Under the pieces are notes generated by a model. The model made no database searches, was not told the DNA's origin, and was given only the letters and a program-made list of their open reading frames with translations. 7,491 nucleotides of DNA from the NCBI GenBank assembly GCA_035760665.1, contig DASTSN010000020.1, positions 1 through 7,491 on the forward strand, written 5' to 3'. The stretch comes from DASTSN01 sp035760665 (GTDB lineage: Bacteria; Bacteroidota; Bacteroidia; Chitinophagales; Chitinophagaceae). Position 1 is the first letter of the stretch. The number at the start of each line of letters is the position of its first letter. Of the stretch, positions 1 to 4,290 are shown in pieces. A program made the position numbers and the translations under genes.

Positions 1-271
1 GATTTATGGAAGCCAGGAGGCGGCTAATTTGTCCCATTTTCCTTTTGCTGGTAGTCGGTTCCGGTTGGAGGGGGACAACTGGCCGTTTTTCATTGGTAAT
101 TACTATACGGTTACGTCGCACCTGTACATTAACCCGGTCACCGATAACAAACCCCGCATCGTGAAGCCAAACGCCTGCAAGTTGAATACAGGAAACGGAT
201 ATCCACTGATATGCCCGTTCCTGATGAAGCTGTTTAACGGTTATACATCTTGTTTTTAGTTTATTTTTCAT
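1..271 (-). CDS. SymE-like type I toxin family protein (partial, 3' end beyond window)
   Basis: This reading frame opens with ATG at 271-269 and stays open to the left edge, giving 90 residues with no stop. Residues about 24-59 match the SymE toxin domain (AbrB-like swapped-hairpin fold): an I-Q-L-A-G-x-W-L segment (29-36), then D-A-G-F (38-41), then I-G-D-R-V-N-V-Q (43-50), followed by basic R-R-N-R-I-V-I-T. In E. coli, SymE is an SOS-induced protein held down by the antisense RNA SymR; Bacteroidota carry many uncharacterised relatives. The tail (about 62-90) is proline-rich and then basic, with no recognised domain. The gene is divergent from the XRE repressor at 503, and a perfect inverted repeat abuts its start codon, so shared control is likely. 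No Shine-Dalgarno is visible. The family assignment rests on the motif and is fairly secure; toxicity here is inference. Confidence 0.8.
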   Translation of the reverse strand, partial: MKNKLKTRCITVKQLHQERAYQWISVSCIQLAGVWLHDAGFVIGDRVNVQVRRNRIVITNEKRPVVPLQPEPTTSKRKMGQISRLLASIN

Positions 272-313
272 AATTGTACTTATTTGTCATAAATATACAA
301 ATAAGTACAATTA
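271..313. promoter_or_regulatory. Perfect 17-bp inverted repeat between symE-like and XRE genes (candidate operator)
   Basis: The left arm (271-287) and right arm (297-313) are exact reverse complements, separated by 9 bp (288-296). The arm core is ACAAATAAGTAC or its complement. A third, direct-orientation half-site AAATAAGTAC lies at 323-332. The left arm ends on the first base of the symE-like start codon, so the symE transcript could fold its start region into a hairpin. The repeat lies between the toxin-like gene and a gene for a DNA-binding repressor. The simplest reading is an operator for that repressor; an mRNA hairpin or site for antisense control is the alternative. Confidence 0.6.
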
Positions 314-502
314 AAAACAAATAAATAAGTACTTTTTTGTGCTTTTAAGGATATTTTTTATAGCTCTTTTGGTGTGTAATTATGCCAATTGGACAAATTT
401 TGCATTGTTGATATTTTATATATGATTGTGGTGTTATCGCTTCTTCTTAGATTGGGGTAGAATTGAACTTTTACTTGAATTAACCCAATCAACAAATTAT
501 TT

Positions 503-862
503 ATGACATTCGGACAAAGGGTAACTATCGTAAGAAAGCAAAAGAATCTTACCCAGACAGAACTGGCCGCGCAGATTGGTACCAGTGGAAACATTGTAAG
601 TAAATACGAAAGGGATTTTATTACCCCATCTATCGAGGTCGCAGCAAAGATTGCGGAGGTGCTGGGCACATCAATAGATTATCTGGTTACAGGCGCATTG
701 CCGGAAGGAGGCGCGGTGTCAAGCGAAGAGAGAATCCAGCTACAGCAGTTTGACCAACTCTCCCCGGAAGATAAACTTCATGTTCTGGCTGTTGTGGAGG
801 CATTTGTAACCAAATCGAAATTGCAATCTGTGCTGGCGCGTCCTTCCTGGACTAAAAAATAA
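503..862 (+). CDS. XRE-family helix-turn-helix transcriptional regulator
   Basis: This is a 119-residue DNA-binding protein. The N-terminal HTH (about residues 4-63) is a canonical Cro/CI type: F-G-Q-R-V then R-K-Q-K-N-L-T-Q-T-E-L-A (11-22) as helices 1-2, a recognition helix around S28-Y35, the K-Y-E-R signature (34-37), P-S-I-E (42-45), and L-G-T-S-I-D-Y-L (54-61). Residues about 74-107 form a probable amphipathic helical dimerisation tail (S-P-E-D-K at 87-91 onward). The ATG at 503 puts the HTH at the usual distance from the N-terminus; no Shine-Dalgarno is present, as is common in Bacteroidota. It is divergent from the SymE-like gene, with 231 bp between starts containing a large inverted repeat, and probably represses itself and perhaps that gene. 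A hairpin terminator follows the stop immediately. Confidence 0.9.
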   Translation: MTFGQRVTIVRKQKNLTQTELAAQIGTSGNIVSKYERDFITPSIEVAAKIAEVLGTSIDYLVTGALPEGGAVSSEERIQLQQFDQLSPEDKLHVLAVVEAFVTKSKLQSVLARPSWTKK

Positions 863-890
863 AAGGCACCCGTTTGTAACGAGTGCCTTT
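862..890. terminator. Bidirectional intrinsic terminator between convergent units
   Basis: The hairpin pairs 862-869 (AAAGGCAC) with 883-890 (GTGCCTTT), then continues past one mismatch with CGTT/AACG (871-874 with 878-881) around a TGT loop. Read on the minus strand it is followed by a long U-rich run (complement of 851-864), so it serves the minus-strand genes coming from 1981-949 well. On the plus strand the U-run is only the end of the stem, so it is weaker for the XRE gene. The position between convergent units fits a shared terminator. Confidence 0.8.
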
Positions 891-908
891 ACACCAAACA
901 ATCCCAAA

Positions 909-928
909 GGTAACCACACCTCAGCCGG
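909..928 (-). repeat. Imperfect direct repeat, copy A
   Basis: Plus-strand sequence GGTAACCAC followed directly by ACCTCAGCCGG. Copy B (2066-2090) has the same two blocks, with one mismatch and 5 extra bases between them. Copy A lies just beyond the 3' end of the two minus-strand genes, copy B just upstream of them. Confidence 0.4.
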
Positions 929-943
929 GAAACCTATTTTATA

Positions 944-956
944 GCGGCCTAGCCGC
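944..956 (-). other. Small GC hairpin containing the stop codon of the 69-residue gene
   Basis: GCGGC (944-948) pairs with GCCGC (952-956) around a three-base loop that is the TAG stop codon of the 949-1158 gene read on the minus strand. It may protect the mRNA 3' end; there is no U-tract, so it is not called a terminator. Confidence 0.35.
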
Positions 957-1158
957 CTTCATTTGATACTGCTGTCTGACTAACCCCGGTCATGACAGTA
1001 CCAGCAACAGCAATGTAGCCAGCAATTTTCACGATGATAGCAGGGATAGCAGGAATGCCCATCAGGGCGCCGCTAATCGCTGTCAGGACCAGACCTATAT
1101 TGCGTACCTTACTGAAAAAAGGCGGTGTCGATGCAGTGAGTCGTTGTGCAAGTTTCAT
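949..1158 (-). CDS. Small hydrophobic protein of unknown function (69 aa)
   Basis: The start is the ATG at 1158-1156, which begins M-K-L-A-Q-R-L-T; a longer open frame to 1320 would run antisense into the neighbouring gene and its extra residues look like non-protein. Residues 1-18 are basic and polar with a T-P-P-F-F-S-K segment. Residues about 21-59 are strongly hydrophobic and rich in Ala, Gly and Ile, long enough for one long or two short membrane helices separated near the P-A-I-P-A turn (36-40). The tail is short and polar. Size and hydropathy resemble a holin or a small membrane effector, but no family motif supports that. It follows the 257-residue gene by 49 bp and is probably co-transcribed. 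I recall similar proteins from other Bacteroidota as unannotated hypotheticals; the function is unknown. Confidence 0.7.
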   Translation of the reverse strand: MKLAQRLTASTPPFFSKVRNIGLVLTAISGALMGIPAIPAIIVKIAGYIAVAGTVMTGVSQTAVSNEGG

Positions 1159-1185
1159 ACACACAATTTTAGAGGTGAAGAAATG

Positions 1186-1203
1186 CCGGCCCATGTGGGC
1201 CGG
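1186..1203 (-). terminator. Strong GC hairpin between the 257-aa and 69-aa genes (partial terminator or mRNA stabiliser)
   Basis: CCGGCCCA (1186-1193) and TGGGCCGG (1196-1203) are perfect complements, in practice a 7-bp GC stem with a 4-base loop. It begins four bases past the TAA of the 257-residue gene. On the minus strand it is followed by CATTTCTTC, only weakly U-rich, so it may reduce rather than stop read-through into the 69-residue gene, or protect the upstream message. Confidence 0.55.
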
Positions 1204-1207
1204 GTTA

Positions 1208-1981
1208 TTAAGGGTTTGGTGCTGCCGGCATACCGGAAACGTCCACCAAGGCCAGCGCGTTGTATGCGCCGTTTTTAAGGCTATACAACGCCCCGTTAAC
1301 TTGCTGGTAGAACTCCACACCTAACGCCAGGAACAATGGCTTTGTGGTATTATCCGTCACGTTTACGGTCAAAGCCATGACAGCAGTCGCGGTGGCGTCG
1401 ATGGGTAATTCAGCACTGGCAGCACTGCCATTGATGAACGTTTCCGCCTCGAAGTCGATTTCTGCACCAGCTGCCAAAACTTTGAAGTGGGTAGCACCGG
1501 CAGGAGCAGCCACTATGTTGATGGGGACGAACGACGGAATATCGACGATCAGGGTACCGGCAGCGCGATCAATGGCCGTGGTGAACGGTGCGTACAACGT
1601 ACTGCCCAACCGGGCATTACTGTTGAACTCAAAACCTTTGAGCAGCTCGGCCTCACCGTCGATGACGTTGCGCTGTCCGCGTACATTGGTGGCATCTGCC
1701 TGAATCACCTTCACCATTTCACGGGTCAGACGGGACGACATATAGCTGTCACCGATGTTGAGCAGCAACGCCCGAAAGGCGGTCCGCAGCAGCTTACCGG
1801 CTTTGCCGGCGCGTCCAAATTCCGCCCCGTTCTCACGGGTCCGGACAAACGCGGGATCTGTTGCGATGCGGTTCGCGTCAACGCCTCCTTTCTCACGTGC
1901 CAGGTGTCCGGCTTTCGTCTTGTAAAAAGTGATATTGCCGATTGTTCCTTTCAGGGGAATGATTCCACTTTGTCTTGCCAT
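1208..1981 (-). CDS. Conserved Bacteroidota protein of unknown function (257 aa)
   Basis: I recognise the style of this protein from Bacteroidota genomes but know no assigned function. The N-terminus (1-30) has a distinctive G-I-I-P-L-K-G-T-I-G-N-I-T-F-Y-K-T segment followed by basic residues. Next come D-P-A-F-V-R-T-R-E-N (42-51) and a helical stretch with A-G-K-L-L-R-T-A (61-68). The C-terminal half (about 125-257) is beta-rich, with alternating hydrophobics, a G-A-T-H-F-K-V segment (162-168) and V-E-F-Y-Q-Q-V-N-G (222-230). There is no signal peptide or membrane helix, so it is probably cytoplasmic or released by an unusual route. The organisation, a short glycine-rich opening, then R-T-R-E-N, then a beta domain, is loosely like other Bacteroidota DUF families found in tandem copies. 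The antisense strand has long open frames, which are shadows of its GC-biased codons. It lies upstream of a 69-residue hydrophobic protein and is divergent from an HTH-like gene. Confidence 0.8.
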   Translation of the reverse strand: MARQSGIIPLKGTIGNITFYKTKAGHLAREKGGVDANRIATDPAFVRTRENGAEFGRAGKAGKLLRTAFRALLLNIGDSYMSSRLTREMVKVIQADATNVRGQRNVIDGEAELLKGFEFNSNARLGSTLYAPFTTAIDRAAGTLIVDIPSFVPINIVAAPAGATHFKVLAAGAEIDFEAETFINGSAASAELPIDATATAVMALTVNVTDNTTKPLFLALGVEFYQQVNGALYSLKNGAYNALALVDVSGMPAAPNP

Positions 1982-2005
1982 ATAGAAACAATTGAATGAT
2001 AGAAA

Positions 2006-2028
2006 GGGCTGTTTGCATAGCCAAGCCC
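2006..2028 (-). promoter_or_regulatory. Hairpin in the 5' leader of the 257-aa gene
   Basis: GGGCT (2006-2010) pairs with AGCCC (2024-2028) around a 13-base loop that can pair further (TTG with CAA). It lies 25 bp upstream of the ATG, inside the predicted leader of about 90 nt. No known riboswitch or leader motif is recognised. Confidence 0.35.
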
Positions 2029-2056
2029 GTTAGGCTCACATCTGCGCAGGATGCAG

Positions 2057-2064
2057 TACTTTTG
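2057..2064 (+). promoter_or_regulatory. Candidate -7 promoter box for the 70-aa HTH-like gene
   Basis: TACTTTTG matches the Bacteroidota -7 consensus TAnnTTTG exactly. Transcription would start near 2070, leaving a leader of about 50 nt before the ATG at 2123. No clear TTTG -33 element is seen at the expected distance. Confidence 0.45.
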
Positions 2065-2065
2065 T

Positions 2066-2090
2066 GGTAACCACCCCAAACCTAAGCCGG
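2066..2090 (-). repeat. Imperfect direct repeat, copy B
   Basis: Plus-strand GGTAACCAC, then CCCAA, then ACCTAAGCCGG; it shares both outer blocks with copy A at 909-928 (10 of 11 in the second block). It overlaps the minus-strand -7 box and lies between the divergent genes. Confidence 0.4.
2077..2084 (-). promoter_or_regulatory. Candidate -7 promoter box for the 257-aa gene
   Basis: Read on the minus strand this is TAGGTTTG, an exact match to TAnnTTTG. Transcription would begin near 2070, about 90 nt ahead of the ATG at 1981. The -33 region is not a clear match. It lies back to back with the plus-strand box at 2057-2064, so the two promoters would overlap and could compete or be co-regulated. 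Confidence 0.45.
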
Positions 2091-2122
2091 CATTTTAACC
2101 CAGAAAAATTTCCATTCCGATT

Positions 2123-2335
2123 ATGCCATTTTCGCAGAAAATAGTACCTAACCGCATAGTGATTTATGCAAAAGACGTGATGAACATTACCGGCAGGAGT
2201 GAGCGCACAGCCAGGAAGATCCTGCAGCAGATAAGGCAGGCCAGCGGCAAGAAGAAGGGGAGCATGGTAACAGTGGCAGACTTCTGCCGGTTTACCGGGA
2301 TAGACCAGGAGATGGTTACCGCGTTTCTCCGGTAA
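2123..2335 (+). CDS. Small helix-turn-helix-like protein of unknown function (70 aa)
   Basis: The 70-residue product starts M-P-F-S-Q-K-I-V-P-N-R. It then has Y-A-K-D-V-M-N-I-T-G-R-S-E-R-T-A-R-K (15-32), which looks like a helix, a tight turn at T-G-R-S, and a recognition-type helix followed by L-Q-Q-I-R (34-38). A second short helical unit, V-T-V-A-D-F-C-R-F-T-G (49-59), ends with E-M-V-T-A-F-L (63-69). The pattern recalls excisionase or MerR-like winged HTH proteins used by mobile elements, but no signature is decisive. The start at 2123 places the first conserved segment near the N-terminus. The gene is divergent from the 257-residue gene with a 141-bp gap holding two opposed -7 boxes; a role in regulating that gene or itself is plausible but unproven. 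Confidence 0.75.
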   Translation: MPFSQKIVPNRIVIYAKDVMNITGRSERTARKILQQIRQASGKKKGSMVTVADFCRFTGIDQEMVTAFLR

Positions 2336-2425
2336 AACAAAGCCATATTAAAAGCGTGTATACTTTACCGTTCCAATTGGTAATATAATTTATACCCGTT
2401 TGTGCTTATTTAGCAAGGGTTTTCG

Positions 2426-2433
2426 TATCTTTG
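2426..2433 (+). promoter_or_regulatory. Strong -7 promoter box for a small RNA
   Basis: TATCTTTG is an exact and typical Bacteroidota -7 box. A TTTG at 2399-2402 could serve as the -33 element, with a 23-bp spacer that is a little longer than the usual 19-21. The predicted start is about 2439-2441. Confidence 0.6.
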
Positions 2434-2439
2434 GAGTGT

Positions 2440-2609
2440 TGTAAAGTTCTTTCAAACCTCTACAAAATAAGCTATTCCGGAAGGATACAAAATCGGATAC
2501 ACTAGCTTTTAAATCCTCGAAAAGCAGCGCTAATTAAGCCTTTGATATAGTCCCAGCGGGATCACTGGAATTTGGCAAAACCTGCGCGCAGCGCGGGTTT
2601 TGTTTTTTT
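2440..2609 (+). ncRNA. Probable small non-coding RNA, tracrRNA-like 5' half
   Basis: A perfect -7 box ends at 2433 and a strong intrinsic terminator ends at 2609; no open frame of note lies between. The predicted transcript is about 170 nt. It begins with TTGTA...TACAA (2439-2443, 2461-2465) bounding a 27-nt segment, then CTACAAAATAAG, then a stem AAGCTA/TAGCTT (2469-2474 with 2503-2508) holding an inner TCCG/CGGA pair and a duplicated GGATAC. A TCCC-AGC-GGGA hairpin (2551-2561) and the terminator follow. CTACAA(n)ATAAG after an anti-repeat-like block is the layout of type II tracrRNAs, but no Cas9 gene or CRISPR array is in the window, so that identity is only a suggestion. A regulatory or antisense RNA is equally possible. 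Confidence 0.5.
2577..2609 (+). terminator. Strong intrinsic terminator of the small RNA
   Basis: AAAACCTGCGC (2577-2587) pairs with GCGCGGGTTTT (2591-2601) around a GCA loop, an 11-bp stem with one G-U pair, followed by G and seven T (2603-2609). No gene ends just before it on the plus strand; the nearest stop is at 2335, which supports a separate transcript. Confidence 0.85.
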
Positions 2610-2824
2610 AGTTGAGCGTTTAGTCGAGTTCCTTCTATATAACCCCAATTTGTTTCCCATACGTTATATTGGTTAACTAGCTTTTACTAAGATACGAAAT
2701 ATCATTATCAGGATTTATGCCTACCTCCAATCGCTGCATTATCACGTAAAGAAATAGTAAGATAGTTTTTGGGTGCTTGTATTCCAATTTTGTAAATTCA
2801 TAGATAGTAAATCAATCTTGAAAC

Positions 2825-3352
2825 ATGCAGCAAGGAAATTGTAGGCTTTGTACAAAATTTGGTCAACTGACATATGAACATGTTCCCCCTAGAGTGACCT
2901 TTAATAAAAATACACGTTTTAAAAGCATTCCTTTTATGGATTACATGAAGGAATCAAATCCTCTTGAAAGCAAAATCAAAGGAAAAGTTGAACAAGGAGG
3001 TGTTGGCTATTATTCTTTATGCAGCACATGTAATAGTTTCTTAGGAAGAAATTATGTAATAGATTATCAAAAGTACTCGAATACCTTTATTGAATTTGCA
3101 AGGAAAAAGCAATTTAACATGTTTGAATTCACAATGCATAATTTCAATGCATTGAATGTGCTGAAGCAAATAGTATCTATGTTCTTTTCCATAAATGATG
3201 AAAGATTTTCTACGAATAACCGAGAACTTGCAGAATTTGTACTTGATTCCAAATCAAATAAATTTCCAGAGCGTCTTAGAGCTTTTAATTACTTAAATAC
3301 AGAAGGGCAGCTTAGAAACCTTTCGGTAATGGCATTGGGAAACCTAAGTTGA
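2825..3352 (+). CDS. HNH-like zinc-motif protein, possibly C-terminally truncated (175 aa)
   Basis: The N-terminus carries C6-x2-C9, then Y-E-H-V-P-P (17-22), then L-C-S-T-C-N (65-70), a treble-clef arrangement like HNH endonucleases in which E18-H19 stands for the usual D/E-H pair and C66-x2-C69-N70 closes the zinc site. This suggests a metal-dependent DNA nuclease or a zinc-binding derivative of that fold. Residues 100-175 are mixed helical with no recognised domain. The protein stops abruptly after N-T-E-G-Q-L-R-N-L-S-V-M-A-L-G-N; from memory such proteins tend to continue, so 3' loss is possible. The gene is visibly AT-rich against its GC-balanced neighbours, which suggests transfer. It starts 215 nt after the small-RNA terminator in the same direction. 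A near-match to a -7 box (CAATTTTG, 2785-2792) lies upstream. Confidence 0.65.
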   Translation: MQQGNCRLCTKFGQLTYEHVPPRVTFNKNTRFKSIPFMDYMKESNPLESKIKGKVEQGGVGYYSLCSTCNSFLGRNYVIDYQKYSNTFIEFARKKQFNMFEFTMHNFNALNVLKQIVSMFFSINDERFSTNNRELAEFVLDSKSNKFPERLRAFNYLNTEGQLRNLSVMALGNLS

Positions 3353-3425
3353 AATCCTTTTTCGATGCCTCGGCCGTTAAGCCCATTTCCATACTTGCCA
3401 CCATTTCCCTATAACCGTACCCTGT

Positions 3426-3439
3426 TTAGTGGACCCTGT
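3426..3439 (+). repeat. TTAGTGGACnCTGT near-repeat, copy 1
   Basis: TTAGTGGACCCTGT matches copy 2 at 3838-3851 in 13 of 14 bases, in the same orientation. It overlaps the start of the hairpin at 3435-3451. Confidence 0.4.
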
Positions 3440-3451
3440 TCGTAGAACAGG
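3435..3451. repeat. Perfect 7-bp inverted repeat
   Basis: CCTGTTC and GAACAGG are separated by GTA. There is no T-run on either side, so it is not a typical intrinsic terminator; it could be a protein-binding site or a remnant of a mobile-element end. Confidence 0.5.
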
Positions 3452-3837
3452 ACAAATGGCTGTTTTAACTTGATTTACAACTACTAATATTACTACCCCT
3501 TCCCTTTTGGGGCCCTTTTCTTCTTTTAGTATTCAAGTGGATACCCCTAAGCAGCTTGCCTGTACAGTTGAAAAAGTTTTTTATAGCCCGGCGTTTGATA
3601 GAGTCGGGCAACTATTATCTCACATTCGTAAGGCTGTCAATTGAAGATTGGATATCTATCAATCGAGCATGAACGGCTCCAAGTTGTAACTTTTCTGCCT
3701 ACAAGCCCTGATTAAAAGTTTACACACTAGTGAGTAGCTCCCCTTGAAACTGGTTCCCAGCCCCGAAACCCGCCTGAACACAAAGCCCTTATACGTTAAC
3801 GATAACGGCATCCACATTTAATAAAATCGTTTATTAA

Positions 3838-3851
3838 TTAGTGGACACTGT
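3838..3851 (+). repeat. TTAGTGGACnCTGT near-repeat, copy 2
   Basis: TTAGTGGACACTGT, 412 bp from copy 1 in the same orientation. The same orientation argues against the two copies being the two ends of one insertion sequence. Confidence 0.4.
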
Positions 3852-4290
3852 AATGCTTTTTTTTGACATTGGGAACCTGTATATGCACCTGACCCAGCCC
3901 CAATTTAACCAATAAAGCCGCTGATTCCACCACCAATCATCCCCATTCGTATTTTACTTCTGCCGGTCATCAATTTCAGCCCTTATTTATCTGTAAAATG
4001 AAACCATCCGCCTAAATTTTGATACAATTTGATTGAATTTAAATAATTCACTTACCTATTTTTACAAATCCATTAAACAGCAATAATTGAACGAACGTAT
4101 GAACATTGAGACATTTAAGGTTTTGTTCTGTTTCTATCGGCCCGGCACTTCCGGTGCACAGGAAAGAAAAGCACCAGCTTATCCGCTAACCATGCACAAT
4201 ATAAAAAAGCAAACCCACAACGGCCATGAACGGCTGCAGCATAAATTTTAACCCTTTATTACCCAACCTTAAGTTTCATAGCCAAAGCCA

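Larger units (their letters stand above)
3353..4290. other. Long gap without a convincing gene, possible decayed mobile DNA
   Basis: No start-to-stop frame with protein-like composition was found on either strand. Open but startless stretches exist (plus 3469-3672, minus 3312-3425) that read as partly protein-like, so remnants of lost genes are possible. Also present are a perfect hairpin (3435-3451), a 14-bp near-repeat (3426-3439 and 3838-3851), and a T8 run near 3857-3864. The last 200 bp must hold the promoter of the acyltransferase gene, but no exact TAnnTTTG box was seen there. Confidence 0.5.

Noticed and set aside
29..259. Plus-strand 76-codon open frame
   Set aside because: It is antisense to the SymE-like frame, whose motif is clear; the plus-strand product has no family features.
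358..669. Minus-strand 103-codon frame
   Set aside because: It overlaps the HTH coding region of the XRE gene in antisense and has no recognisable features.
1159..1320. Longer start for the 69-aa gene at 1320
   Set aside because: The extension overlaps the 257-aa gene on the same strand and its residues are not protein-like; the ATG at 1158 gives a clean product.
1034..1999. Plus-strand open frames at 1034-1324, 1344-1703 and 1487-1999
   Set aside because: They are antisense shadows of the minus-strand genes and show no domain; the minus-strand products have consistent protein character.
2440..2465. CRISPR repeat array
   Set aside because: The 27-nt repeat-like block occurs only once in the window, with no spacers, so there is no array here.
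2479..2528. Signal recognition particle RNA (GGAAGGA and AGCAGC present)
   Set aside because: The two motifs are about 40 nt apart and not paired as in the SRP apical loop, so the likeness is chance.
2551..2572. tRNA or att-site 3' end
   Set aside because: There is no T-arm, no acceptor stem and no integrase gene nearby; the segment fits within the small RNA.
3312..3425. Minus-strand 37-codon frame including Y-R-E-M-V-A-S-M-E-M-G-L
   Set aside because: It reads as protein-like in part but has a stop just upstream, runs into the HNH-like gene in antisense, and matches no family I can name.
3469..3672. Plus-strand startless open frame of 67 codons
   Set aside because: It has no plausible start, no recognised motif, and overlaps another equally open frame; kept only as a possible remnant.
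3426..3851. Insertion sequence bounded by the TTAGTGGACnCTGT copies
   Set aside because: The copies are in the same orientation, and no transposase frame or target duplication is seen between or around them.
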